Below are positions 30,783 to 38,022 of a stretch of DNA of 39,305 nt, piece by piece. Both the position numbers and the translations under genes were made by a program. This stretch comes from CAYHIN01 sp964356705. GTDB taxonomy: Bacteria > Patescibacteriota > Microgenomatia > CAZETR01 > Amesbacteraceae. The stretch is taken from assembly GCA_964356705.1 (NCBI GenBank), contig CAYHIN010000002.1, positions 1-39,305 of the forward strand, given 5' to 3'. Numbering within the stretch: position 1 is the first letter of the stretch; each line of letters starts with the position of its first letter. Under the pieces are notes generated by a model. The model was not told the DNA's origin. It worked only from the letters and a program-made list of their open reading frames with translations, and made no database searches.

Positions 30783-32174
30783 TCACAAAGCCATCATTGC
30801 GACCCCACCCATCAAAAACGCTCCACCTACAGCCAGCACCAGCCAGATCCAGTCTCCATCTCCAGTTACCGGCAGATCAGAGCCTGGCAGTACAGCTTCG
30901 CCAGTCGGTATTGGTGTGCCAGTAGGTATCACGGTCACAGTCGGAGTAATGGTTGTTGTCACAGCGCTCGTGGGTGTTGGGAACGATGTTACCGTGGGAG
31001 AGAGGGTCCGCGTAGTTGGCGTGGGTATGGTGGTCGTTGTAGGACTGGCCGAGGGACTTGCTGTGAGTCCCAGCTCTCCATTGAGATCAGCGGCTAGTAC
31101 CACAAAGGATCTGGTGATTTTTTTCACCACCCCGTTTATTAGGGCTGTAATAGTAACCGTGTGTTCTCCGGGTTCCAGATCCGATGGAACCTCAAAAGAA
31201 AAGTTACCCTGAGCATCAGTAAACAGTGTAGTCTTAATTTGAGTCTCCGAATTGACCTCGATAGTTATCTCGGTGTTTGCTGGTGCCTTACCCACTATTT
31301 CTGGTCTGCGGGTTGATTCCTCACCGAACTTTGGAGCCAGTAATACCATAGTTTCTCCGACCTCACCCGAAAACTTTGACCCTCCCTCTTCGTCACTCGT
31401 ATCTGGGATCGGAGTTGCCGACGGGGTAGCCGTAGCTTGGTTATTATTCTCTCCCAGCACGATTAGTGTCAGTGGGGAGTCTTCATTTGTCGTCGTCGTG
31501 ACCACGGAAACTCCTCCCTGACCATCGAGGGCAGTCAGTTCCAAAACTCCAGACTCCTTGTCATATTGAACATAGTCGTCTAGATTAATGTTTCTTGTAG
31601 TAGACAAGGGAATTACCCACGACCCTGACGATTTTACTAATGCAGATCGGGGTGCGGCTCCCAACATAGATAGATATACCAACGCTCCATCAGCCGGATT
31701 TCCGGTTGCAGTGTTTGCCTGACCATAAGCCACATCGGCCATAGGCACGGTCGAAATTCTCGGGCCAGTTTTGACTTGGTAGCTGGTTTCTCCTGCTTGA
31801 CCAAACAAACCCTTACCAGATCCTATTTTAAAATTGTACTCGGTTTCAGCTACAAGGCCTTGAATATTTACGTAATGAGTAAAATAACTATCTATGCTTC
31901 CATTTCTCAAGTCTCTCTCATCTGAGACTACTAAGTCTGGAATTTCTTGTTCCAGACCATATTGCACAAAACCAGAAGTAGCCTTGGACGTTATCCAGGA
32001 TACAGTAAATCCCGTATCGCTCACGTTTGTAATCCTAACATCGGAGGGTATTTCGCCAACTGAGGCGGATGCCAATCCTCCCAGATTCGATTTCACCAAG
32101 ACAAGACCAGCCAACAGACCAGAAAAAGCAATTAGCACCCCCAAGATAGTTGGCAATCTAAATTCTCGCCTCAT
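30783..32174 (-). CDS. Secreted FN3-domain protein with LPVTG C-terminal site
   Basis: This 463-aa surface protein has an N-terminal signal (MRREFRLPTILGVLIAFSGL and onward). An FN3-like domain follows (SDVRITNVSDTGFTVSWITS, VAETEYNFKIGSG), then a second beta domain near 150-240. A bacterial Ig-like domain comes next (PEIVGKAPANTEITIEVN, GNFSFEVPSDLEPGEHTVT), then a long Thr/Ser/Pro stalk. The C-terminus has LPVTG, a polar spacer and the hydrophobic segment WIWLVLAVGGAFLMGG, as in sortase substrates. It ends at MMAL without the usual positive tail. The start overlaps the preceding small gene by ATGA, so it belongs to the pilN-pilO operon. Confidence 0.88.
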   Translation of the reverse strand: MRREFRLPTILGVLIAFSGLLAGLVLVKSNLGGLASASVGEIPSDVRITNVSDTGFTVSWITSKATSGFVQYGLEQEIPDLVVSDERDLRNGSIDSYFTHYVNIQGLVAETEYNFKIGSGKGLFGQAGETSYQVKTGPRISTVPMADVAYGQANTATGNPADGALVYLSMLGAAPRSALVKSSGSWVIPLSTTRNINLDDYVQYDKESGVLELTALDGQGGVSVVTTTTNEDSPLTLIVLGENNNQATATPSATPIPDTSDEEGGSKFSGEVGETMVLLAPKFGEESTRRPEIVGKAPANTEITIEVNSETQIKTTLFTDAQGNFSFEVPSDLEPGEHTVTITALINGVVKKITRSFVVLAADLNGELGLTASPSASPTTTTIPTPTTRTLSPTVTSFPTPTSAVTTTITPTVTVIPTGTPIPTGEAVLPGSDLPVTGDGDWIWLVLAVGGAFLMGGVAMMAL

Positions 32175-32353
32175 TTTTTTGTAGTCAAGATTTCTAACGT
32201 TTTTTTATCTAAGGAAGGATCAAGGGGGACCAGGTGTCTTTCTACCCCCTCGGGTAGTTTCGGGGTGTTATAAGCCCGGTATACTTCAAATCCTATCCAA
32301 CAACCTATTGTTATCAAAGTCAGCACCAAAAGCAAGATCGTATCACGACCCAT
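32171..32353 (-). CDS. Small single-pass membrane protein of pilus operon
   Basis: This predicted protein is 60 aa when started at MGRDTILLL. That ATG lies one base after the pilO stop, the same arrangement as pilN to pilO. An earlier ATG at 32374 would add seven residues and overlap pilO. It has one N-terminal helix (TILLLVLTLITIGCWIGFEV) followed by a short extracytoplasmic segment (LPEGVERHLVPLDPSLDKKT). Its position after pilO suggests a pilus-assembly accessory role, perhaps analogous to PilP, though no homology is visible. Confidence 0.75.
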   Translation of the reverse strand: MGRDTILLLVLTLITIGCWIGFEVYRAYNTPKLPEGVERHLVPLDPSLDKKTLEILTTKK

Positions 32354-32354
32354 C

Positions 32355-32960
32355 TTATTTTTTTTCATATGCAATAGCCCCTTTCACATTAGCACTTAGT
32401 TGACCCTCTTGGTTTCTACTCAAGCGCAGATCTGTAACGATAGTAATTCTCAAAAAATCCTCCAACCCCGTAACAAAACTTTCCACCTGATCATAATCTC
32501 CGCTGATAGAGATAGAAAAATTGGTTTTCACCACCTCTATTTTTTCTGGCTGAATCTGTCTTCCGAATACGGTGTTTCCCAGAGACAAAGACTCCACTAC
32601 AACCCCCGATTCTATAGACAGTTGTTGCACTGATTCCACCCATTGTGACACGTTCGGGGTATTGGGCAATGCCTGATTCAGCAAGGCCAGTCGCTCCTTC
32701 TCGGTCTCCATCAAATCAGACGCGACTTGTAAGTTCTGGATCTTTTTATTGAGCTGATTAGCAATCATTTTTTGCTCACGGATTTGTCCGAACAGTGATG
32801 CAACTGTGACAAGCGTCGGTCTTAAGGCAAAAGCAGAAAGAAATATCACCAAGATCAAGGACAAGATAAGAAATGCACTATCTCTTAGCCCGGGCTTTTC
32901 TTCCATCGTCTTCAGATATCTACGATACGCAGCCAAGTTGTCTTTGTGGTCAAACGCCAT
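32355..32960 (-). CDS. pilO: PilO-like type IV pilus assembly protein
   Basis: This 201-aa protein has one membrane helix (FLILSLILVIFLSAFALRPT), then a coiled coil (QIREQKMIANQLNKKIQNLQ), then a ferredoxin-like domain with SISISGDYDQVESFVTGLED. This is the plan of PilO, an inner-membrane alignment-complex component that pairs with PilN. It follows pilN with one base between the stop and its ATG. Sequence conservation is low, so the assignment rests on architecture and neighbours. Confidence 0.82.
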   Translation of the reverse strand: MAFDHKDNLAAYRRYLKTMEEKPGLRDSAFLILSLILVIFLSAFALRPTLVTVASLFGQIREQKMIANQLNKKIQNLQVASDLMETEKERLALLNQALPNTPNVSQWVESVQQLSIESGVVVESLSLGNTVFGRQIQPEKIEVVKTNFSISISGDYDQVESFVTGLEDFLRITIVTDLRLSRNQEGQLSANVKGAIAYEKK

Positions 32961-32961
32961 A

Positions 32962-33495
32962 CTATCTTTTTATACTCAAAGTAAATTTGACACCCACATC
33001 TTTGTCCCCTGAGATCTCGGTTACCTCCACAGACCTCCACCTGGGATTTTTTGCCAGATTCGCCAAAAATCCTCCGAGCTTTGTCTCGTCTCCCGCCTGT
33101 CCAGTGAGTGTGACTAGGCTCGGCACGATGCTCAGGCTTGATAGTGTTGTTCGGCCTCCATTGTCCGAGATCAGATTGTCCAAAATGACCTTTGTCTGCA
33201 TCTGGTCTCCTAAGAGTTTCCCCACGGTAACCACTCTACTTTGAGATGATCGGAAATCTTGTTCTAGTTGCTCATTCGCCTCTAGTATATTCACCTGACC
33301 CTGGATCTCGTCGGTCAGAAGGGACACGTCTCGATCTAACTTAAATCTCGAAAAAAAGGCTACAATCACGACCAGTTCGGTTAAAATAATGATATATCTC
33401 CCCGTACTGACCGCCCATTTCAACAATTTCCCCCCAAACGATTCCTCAAATTCCGATGGTTGCAGCAGATTAATCTCTTTTACCCGGGCAGGCAT
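32962..33495 (-). CDS. pilN: PilN-like type IV pilus assembly protein
   Basis: This 177-aa protein begins with the INLL-containing motif VKEINLLQPSEFEE, typical of PilN, whose cytoplasmic N-terminus contacts PilM. One membrane helix follows (YIIILTELVVIVAFFSRF), then a coiled coil (LLTDEIQGQVNILEANEQLE) and a ferredoxin-like domain (LTGQAGDETKLGGFLANLAK). PilN and PilO form a heterodimer in the pilus inner-membrane complex. It lies 18 bp after rpsT, and pilM is not in this window. Confidence 0.85.
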   Translation of the reverse strand: MPARVKEINLLQPSEFEESFGGKLLKWAVSTGRYIIILTELVVIVAFFSRFKLDRDVSLLTDEIQGQVNILEANEQLEQDFRSSQSRVVTVGKLLGDQMQTKVILDNLISDNGGRTTLSSLSIVPSLVTLTGQAGDETKLGGFLANLAKNPRWRSVEVTEISGDKDVGVKFTLSIKR

Positions 33496-33513
33496 AAAAC
33501 CAGTATATCAACT

Positions 33514-33753
33514 TCACTTACCAGCTACCAGAGCCGAAAGTCTGGACTTGAGTCTCGAAGCTTTGTTTTTGTGGATGACACTTTTTTTAGCTGCTCGATC
33601 CAAAAGAGAAAAGGCCTTAGCGATCATCTCTTTAGTAGGTTTTTTTCGTGCAGAAACTAGAGCCTGTTTAAAAGCCGATCTCACTCTCACGTTCACTTTT
33701 TGCTTTTTTTTGTCTGCTCGCAGCTTGCGAATAGCCCCTGTCGTTATCGGCAT
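33514..33753 (-). CDS. rpsT: Ribosomal protein S20
   Basis: This highly basic, all-helical protein of about 79 aa matches S20: TTGAIRKLRADKKKQKVN, RSAFKQALVSA, then AFSLLDRAAKKSVIHKNKAS and RLKSRLSALV. It binds 16S rRNA in the small subunit body. An ATG three codons upstream exists, but MPITTGAIRKLR fits the family start better. It has a back-to-back promoter with murJ and leads the pilN-pilO run. Confidence 0.93.
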   Translation of the reverse strand: MPITTGAIRKLRADKKKQKVNVRVRSAFKQALVSARKKPTKEMIAKAFSLLDRAAKKSVIHKNKASRLKSRLSALVAGK

Positions 33754-33761
33754 AGCCCGCA

Positions 33762-33768
33762 TATAATA
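33762..33768. promoter_or_regulatory. Back-to-back -10 elements for rpsT and murJ
   Basis: On the plus strand TATAAT (33762-33767) is 7 nt before the murJ ATG at 33775. On the minus strand TATTAT (33763-33768) is 9 nt before the rpsT ATG at 33751-33753. The gap between the starts is 21 bp and contains no Shine-Dalgarno. Confidence 0.55.
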
Positions 33769-33774
33769 TCACAG

Positions 33775-35454
33775 ATGCGTGATCTACTCAAAAATGGCTC
33801 GGCCTTTTTCACTCGCAAGCAAAACAATATTCTCTCCGCCGCCTTCGTCATTATGGTCACTTATGGGCTCTCAAATATCGTCGGTTTGCTCAAAACGCGC
33901 CTCCTGATTAGCTACTTTTTTGATACCGCAGGTCTTCTGGATGTCTACTACGCCGCTTTTGTCATCCCGGACACTATTTTTCAGCTATTGGTAATTGGGT
34001 CACTGTCTGCCGCCTTTATCCCTGTTTTTTCCCGTCTCCTAGTAAAAAAAGAGTCCGAGGCTTGGTACGTGGCCTCAGTCTCTCTCAATCTGGTAGTTTT
34101 TCTTCTGGCCGGCATCAGCCTGCTTATTTTTTGGCAGGCCCCTTCACTCAGTCGCCTCATCGCCCCCGGGTTCACGGGCGAGCAGATCACGATCATGTCC
34201 ACCCTGCTCAGGATCCTTCTTATCTCTCAGATTTTTTTCTCCGTCTCTGGTTTCTTGACCGGTATTATCCAGTCTCATCAGCGTTTTTTGATTCCCGCCC
34301 TCGCCCCACTTTTTTATAACTTTGGCATTGTCCTCGGCACCATTATTCTTACCCCCTCGCTTGGCATCTATGCGCCAGCCATCGGTGTCGTCATCGGTTC
34401 CGTCCTCCACGTCGCCATTCAGTTGCCTTTAGCTCGCCACTTGGGCTTCAAGTTTACTTTCAAGCTGGACATTTCTCACACCAGTGTAAAAGAGATTGTA
34501 AAGCTCGTCCCTCCCCGGGCTCTGGCCCTAGGCATCGACCAGATCGAACAGTTTGTCTCAGTAGTTCTGGCCTCACTACTCTCCGCCGGTTCTCTATCGC
34601 TTCTCAATGTCTCCCGCCTGCTCTATACCATCCCCTCTACTCTTTTTGGTGTATCCATCGGCCAGGCTGCTCTGCCTGCCTTGTCCCGTGAGTCCAGCTT
34701 GGAGGACAAGGACAAGTTCTATCACACTTTTTCCTCTGCTCTTATCCAGGTAGCCTTTTTGGCCCTCCCGGTCAGCACCTTATTTATAGTCTTGCGTATT
34801 CCCATTGTCCGCCTTGTCTTTGGCTCTAGTAGTTTTCCCTGGACCGCGACTCTACTTACCGCCAAAGCGCTGGCCATCTTGGCTCTGTCTTCCACTTTTG
34901 CGGCCATCATGCACCTCGTCATTCGCGGTTTTTACGCTCTGCACAATACCAAGACACCCTTGATCGTAGGTTTCGCCGCCGCCATCTTTGACACCATTTT
35001 GAGTGTCTTGCTAGTGAGTTACACCGATATGGGCATACTTGGTCTAGCTCTGGCTATTTCGATAACGACCATTGGTGAGAGCGCAGTTCTCTTTGTTCTC
35101 CTACACAAAAAGTTAGAGCTGACCGCAGCCCAAGCCAAGACTACCACCGTCTCGCTTGTAAAGATTATTTTTGTCAGCCTCGTCACTGGGATTTTCCTCT
35201 GGATTCCAATGCGCATTCTAGACAAGTTTGTCTTTGACACGACTCACACCATTCCCTTGCTAGCCCTCGCCATCGTCACCTCTGCCATCGGTTTCACAGT
35301 TTATTTGTTGCTCTGTATGATATTCAAAGTCCCCGGACTCCAGTCCTTCTTTGATTTAATAAAGCGGGTCACAAATCTCAAATCCCAGCTTCTTCCCCAG
35401 CCACCCACAAAGATCACCGAACCCGTCATTCTCCCCGCCTCAGACCAGAACTAA
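33775..35454 (+). CDS. murJ: Lipid II flippase MurJ
   Basis: This 559-aa MOP-superfamily flippase has about 14 membrane helices and moves lipid II across the cytoplasmic membrane. Conserved stretches are ILSAAFVIMVTYGLSNIVGL, YYAAFVIPDTIFQLLVIGSL, SAAFIPVFSRLL, PALAPLFYNFGIVLG and LVPPRALALGIDQIEQF. An ORF extends upstream to 33700, but that part is antisense to rpsT and the ATG at 33775 gives the expected MurJ N-terminus. A two-unit heptad (CAAATCT CAAATCC) lies in the polar C-terminal tail. The stop overlaps the HTH-Nudix stop on the other strand by 4 bp. Confidence 0.95.
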   Translation: MRDLLKNGSAFFTRKQNNILSAAFVIMVTYGLSNIVGLLKTRLLISYFFDTAGLLDVYYAAFVIPDTIFQLLVIGSLSAAFIPVFSRLLVKKESEAWYVASVSLNLVVFLLAGISLLIFWQAPSLSRLIAPGFTGEQITIMSTLLRILLISQIFFSVSGFLTGIIQSHQRFLIPALAPLFYNFGIVLGTIILTPSLGIYAPAIGVVIGSVLHVAIQLPLARHLGFKFTFKLDISHTSVKEIVKLVPPRALALGIDQIEQFVSVVLASLLSAGSLSLLNVSRLLYTIPSTLFGVSIGQAALPALSRESSLEDKDKFYHTFSSALIQVAFLALPVSTLFIVLRIPIVRLVFGSSSFPWTATLLTAKALAILALSSTFAAIMHLVIRGFYALHNTKTPLIVGFAAAIFDTILSVLLVSYTDMGILGLALAISITTIGESAVLFVLLHKKLELTAAQAKTTTVSLVKIIFVSLVTGIFLWIPMRILDKFVFDTTHTIPLLALAIVTSAIGFTVYLLLCMIFKVPGLQSFFDLIKRVTNLKSQLLPQPPTKITEPVILPASDQN

Positions 35455-36155
35455 AACTTCTCACTCCAGTGATCTATCTCAACAAAACTTATTTTCCCCG
35501 AAAACTTGTCTGCCTCTTCTACATACTTCATGAACTCTTCTATATCCTCAAACGGTTTTGTAATATATTTTCTCACGTCTTCAGTCCATGCAAATTCTCC
35601 CTCCTCCGTATTGTGCAATTCCCCTTCGGGGTTAATAACTTTCAATAAATACATAAACTTATCTTCCAAAAGTTGATTTGTTTTTTTATCAAATACTCGG
35701 AAGTGTTTGACGCCTACCATCACGGGGTCTCCAGTCAGATTAGCCTCTTCTTTTAGCTCTCTTTTTGCGGCTTCAATTATTTTTTCTCCATATCTAACTT
35801 TGCATGTCATAAACCCCTGACATCCAAAGAAGGGGTGTTTTAGGCGAGTCCCAATCAAAAATTCTTTCTTTCCATCTTGTTCCCTTATTCCGCAGATCCA
35901 AGCCGAGATTTTAGATTGTTTGGTTATCTCGATCTTTTCTGAATCTATCTCATTTGCATAGCCTTTCCCAAGTGGTGTCAAAGAATATGTCTTGTCATTT
36001 TTTATGACATACCCCAGTTTGATTAATTGATCCAGGTGAAAATCATATTTATTATTTTCCATTTCAGAGTTAGGTTTCATTTCCGCATACCTAGCAGACG
36101 GGGTAAATAGCAGTTTCTTCAAGATTTGTAGTTGAGTCTCATGCATTTGCTTCAT
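35451..36155 (-). CDS. Winged-helix plus Nudix domain protein
   Basis: This 234-aa protein starts with a winged-helix-like domain (QLQILKKLLFTPSARYAEM, FHLDQLIKLGYVIKNDKTYS, LTPLGKGYANEID). A Nudix domain follows from about residue 80. The Nudix box is KVRYGEKIIEAAKRELKEEA: the REL-x-EE core is kept, but the first Gly is Cys and the final T-G is A-N, so hydrolysis may be weak. Such fusions can act as metabolite-sensing repressors (compare NrtR, which has the opposite domain order). An inverted repeat in its promoter region supports autoregulation. ATGs at 36155 or 36146 are both possible starts. Confidence 0.82.
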   Translation of the reverse strand: MKQMHETQLQILKKLLFTPSARYAEMKPNSEMENNKYDFHLDQLIKLGYVIKNDKTYSLTPLGKGYANEIDSEKIEITKQSKISAWICGIREQDGKKEFLIGTRLKHPFFGCQGFMTCKVRYGEKIIEAAKRELKEEANLTGDPVMVGVKHFRVFDKKTNQLLEDKFMYLLKVINPEGELHNTEEGEFAWTEDVRKYITKPFEDIEEFMKYVEEADKFSGKISFVEIDHWSEKF

Positions 36156-36188
36156 ATCCTCATATTACCGCCCAAAATTTTCAAAACA

Positions 36189-36206
36189 AGTCAATTCCAC
36201 TTGACT
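36189..36206. promoter_or_regulatory. Inverted repeat AGTCAA-N6-TTGACT between HTH-Nudix gene and lepA
   Basis: The arms AGTCAA (36189-36194) and TTGACT (36201-36206) are exact inverse complements separated by 6 bp. Both arms resemble -35 boxes. On the plus side an extended -10, TGTTAAAAT (36217-36225), lies 6 nt before the lepA ATG. On the minus side TAATAT lies 6 nt before the HTH-Nudix ATG. It could be an operator. Confidence 0.5.
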
Positions 36207-36231
36207 CAGCCATGCCTGTTAAAATAGCTTC

Positions 36232-38022
36232 ATGCAGAATATCCGTAACTTCGCCATTATTGCCCACGTGGATCATGGCAAATCGACACTGGCCGATCGA
36301 TTGTTAGAGATTACTGGAACGGTTCAAATGCGCGATATGCAAGCCCAGCTTCTAGATAGCAATCCCATCGAAAGAGAGCGGGGGATCACGATCAAGCTGG
36401 CCCCTGTTCGTATGCATTATCAGGGATATATCTTAAATCTTATCGATACCCCAGGTCACGTCGATTTTGCTTATGAAGTGAGCAGATCTCTGGCCGCCTG
36501 TGAAGGCGCCATTCTTTTGGTGGACGCCACCCAGGGAGTCCAGGCCCAGACTCTGGCCCACTACAACCAAGCCAAAAAACTAAATCTCACGATTATCCCC
36601 GTCATCAACAAAATCGATATCACGATAGCCGACGTCGAAAGTTCACTAGCCCAGATGCAGGACATCCTGGGTTTCTCCGAAGATGAAATTCTCAAAATCT
36701 CAGGAAAAACGGGCGAGGGCGTTATCGAATTGTTACAAGTAGTCATCGACCGCATCCCTCCGCCCACACTACCTATCTCACTACCCACTACTCACGACGC
36801 ACCCTTACAAGCATTGGTTTTCAATTCCAATTACGATTCTCATCTTGGCGTCATCGCCTGGGTCAGGCTTTATTCCGGTACTCTGAAAAAACAAGACAAG
36901 TTGTATCTTCTGGCTACTCGAGCAACTACAACCGCCATCGAAATCGGAGTCTTTTCTCCCACCAAAAAACCCATAGATAGAATAAACGCTGGCGAAGTCG
37001 GCTACGTCGTCACCGGCCTGCGTGATCTATCCGAACTTACAACTGGAGATACACTTACAACCGAAAACTCACAACTTACAACTGCATTACCGGGTTACAT
37101 CCCAGCCAAGCCCGTGGTCTTCGTAAGTTTCTATCCCACCGATGGCGCCGATATTCACTTGTTGCATCAGGCTTTAGATAAGCTCAAGCTCCAGGATAGT
37201 GCTCTTATCTATACTCCCGAGTTTTCACCAGCTCTTGGCAACGGTTTTCGCGTAGGTTTACTGGGCCTCTTGCACGCCGATGTCGTCCAAGAGCGTCTCG
37301 AGAGGGAATTCAATCTGAGTCTTATAGCAGCCGCCCCCTCAGTCAGTTATGAGATCGAGATGGCAAATGGCGCAACAATTGAGATTTCCAAAGCCATGGA
37401 TTTACCAGACCCGTCTGAGATCAATCAGATCAAAGAGCCAATTATCGCTTTATCGATTTTCGTTCCCGACAATTTCACCGGTCCGGTCATGCAGCTGTGC
37501 CAAAATCACCGGGGGACTCTCCAAAATATGGATTACAAAGGCCAGATCGTAAATTTGCACTATCTCATGCCTTTGTCCGAGCTCATCAAGCAGTTTTACG
37601 ACACACTGAAGAGTGTATCGCAGGGCTTTGCCACTCTAGATTATGAATTGATAGGTTACGAGCCAGCCGATCTTGTTCGTTTAGACATCTTAATAGCGGG
37701 AGACAAGATTGACGCCCTGTCTCAGATTCTTCCTCGGGCCCAAGTCGACCATCTCGCCAAGGGTTTAGTCGAAAAACTAAAAGATATTATCCCCAGGCAA
37801 AATTTTGAAGTGGCTATCCAAGCCGCCATCGGTGGAAAAATTCTAGCCAGAGCCGATATCAAATCTTTTAGAAAGGACGTCCTGGCCAAGATGTCCGGTG
37901 GCGATCAGACTCGAAAAGACAAGTTGCTGAAAAAACAAAAAAAAGGCAAATCCCGCATGAAGCACGTGGGTCGTATCGACATCCCCCAAGAAGCATTCCT
38001 AAGTATCTTGAAGATCGATTAA
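36232..38022 (+). CDS. lepA: Elongation factor 4 (LepA)
   Basis: This 596-aa translational GTPase back-translocates or remodels stalled ribosomes. G motifs are HVDHGKST (11-18), the switch region RERGITIK, DTPGHVDF and NKID. Domains II and III follow, then the LepA-specific C-terminal domain ending with SGGDQTRKDKLLKKQKKGKS and KHVGRIDIPQEAFL. Two heptad arrays are translated: residues 178-190 in the IPPP loop (about six residues longer than E. coli) and 274-285 before ALPGY (no length change). The mRNA is probably leaderless. The stop overlaps the glycoside hydrolase stop (TTAA). Confidence 0.97.
   Translation: MQNIRNFAIIAHVDHGKSTLADRLLEITGTVQMRDMQAQLLDSNPIERERGITIKLAPVRMHYQGYILNLIDTPGHVDFAYEVSRSLAACEGAILLVDATQGVQAQTLAHYNQAKKLNLTIIPVINKIDITIADVESSLAQMQDILGFSEDEILKISGKTGEGVIELLQVVIDRIPPPTLPISLPTTHDAPLQALVFNSNYDSHLGVIAWVRLYSGTLKKQDKLYLLATRATTTAIEIGVFSPTKKPIDRINAGEVGYVVTGLRDLSELTTGDTLTTENSQLTTALPGYIPAKPVVFVSFYPTDGADIHLLHQALDKLKLQDSALIYTPEFSPALGNGFRVGLLGLLHADVVQERLEREFNLSLIAAAPSVSYEIEMANGATIEISKAMDLPDPSEINQIKEPIIALSIFVPDNFTGPVMQLCQNHRGTLQNMDYKGQIVNLHYLMPLSELIKQFYDTLKSVSQGFATLDYELIGYEPADLVRLDILIAGDKIDALSQILPRAQVDHLAKGLVEKLKDIIPRQNFEVAIQAAIGGKILARADIKSFRKDVLAKMSGGDQTRKDKLLKKQKKGKSRMKHVGRIDIPQEAFLSILKID
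36765..36799. repeat. Heptad repeat in lepA IPPP loop
   Basis: This reads CACACTA CCTATCT CACTACC CACTACT CACGACG, five 7-bp units of varying quality. It encodes TLPISLPTTHD between IPPP and APLQAL. The E. coli loop here is only about six residues (EGDPEG), so the array lengthens it. Confidence 0.72.
37053..37087. repeat. Heptad repeat in lepA before ALPGY
   Basis: This reads ACTTACA ACCGAAA ACTCACA ACTTACA ACTGCAT, five 7-bp units, with further ACTTACA and ACTGGAG units at 37035-37048. It encodes LTTENSQLTTA. The segment has the same length as in E. coli LepA, so sequence was replaced rather than added. Confidence 0.75.
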
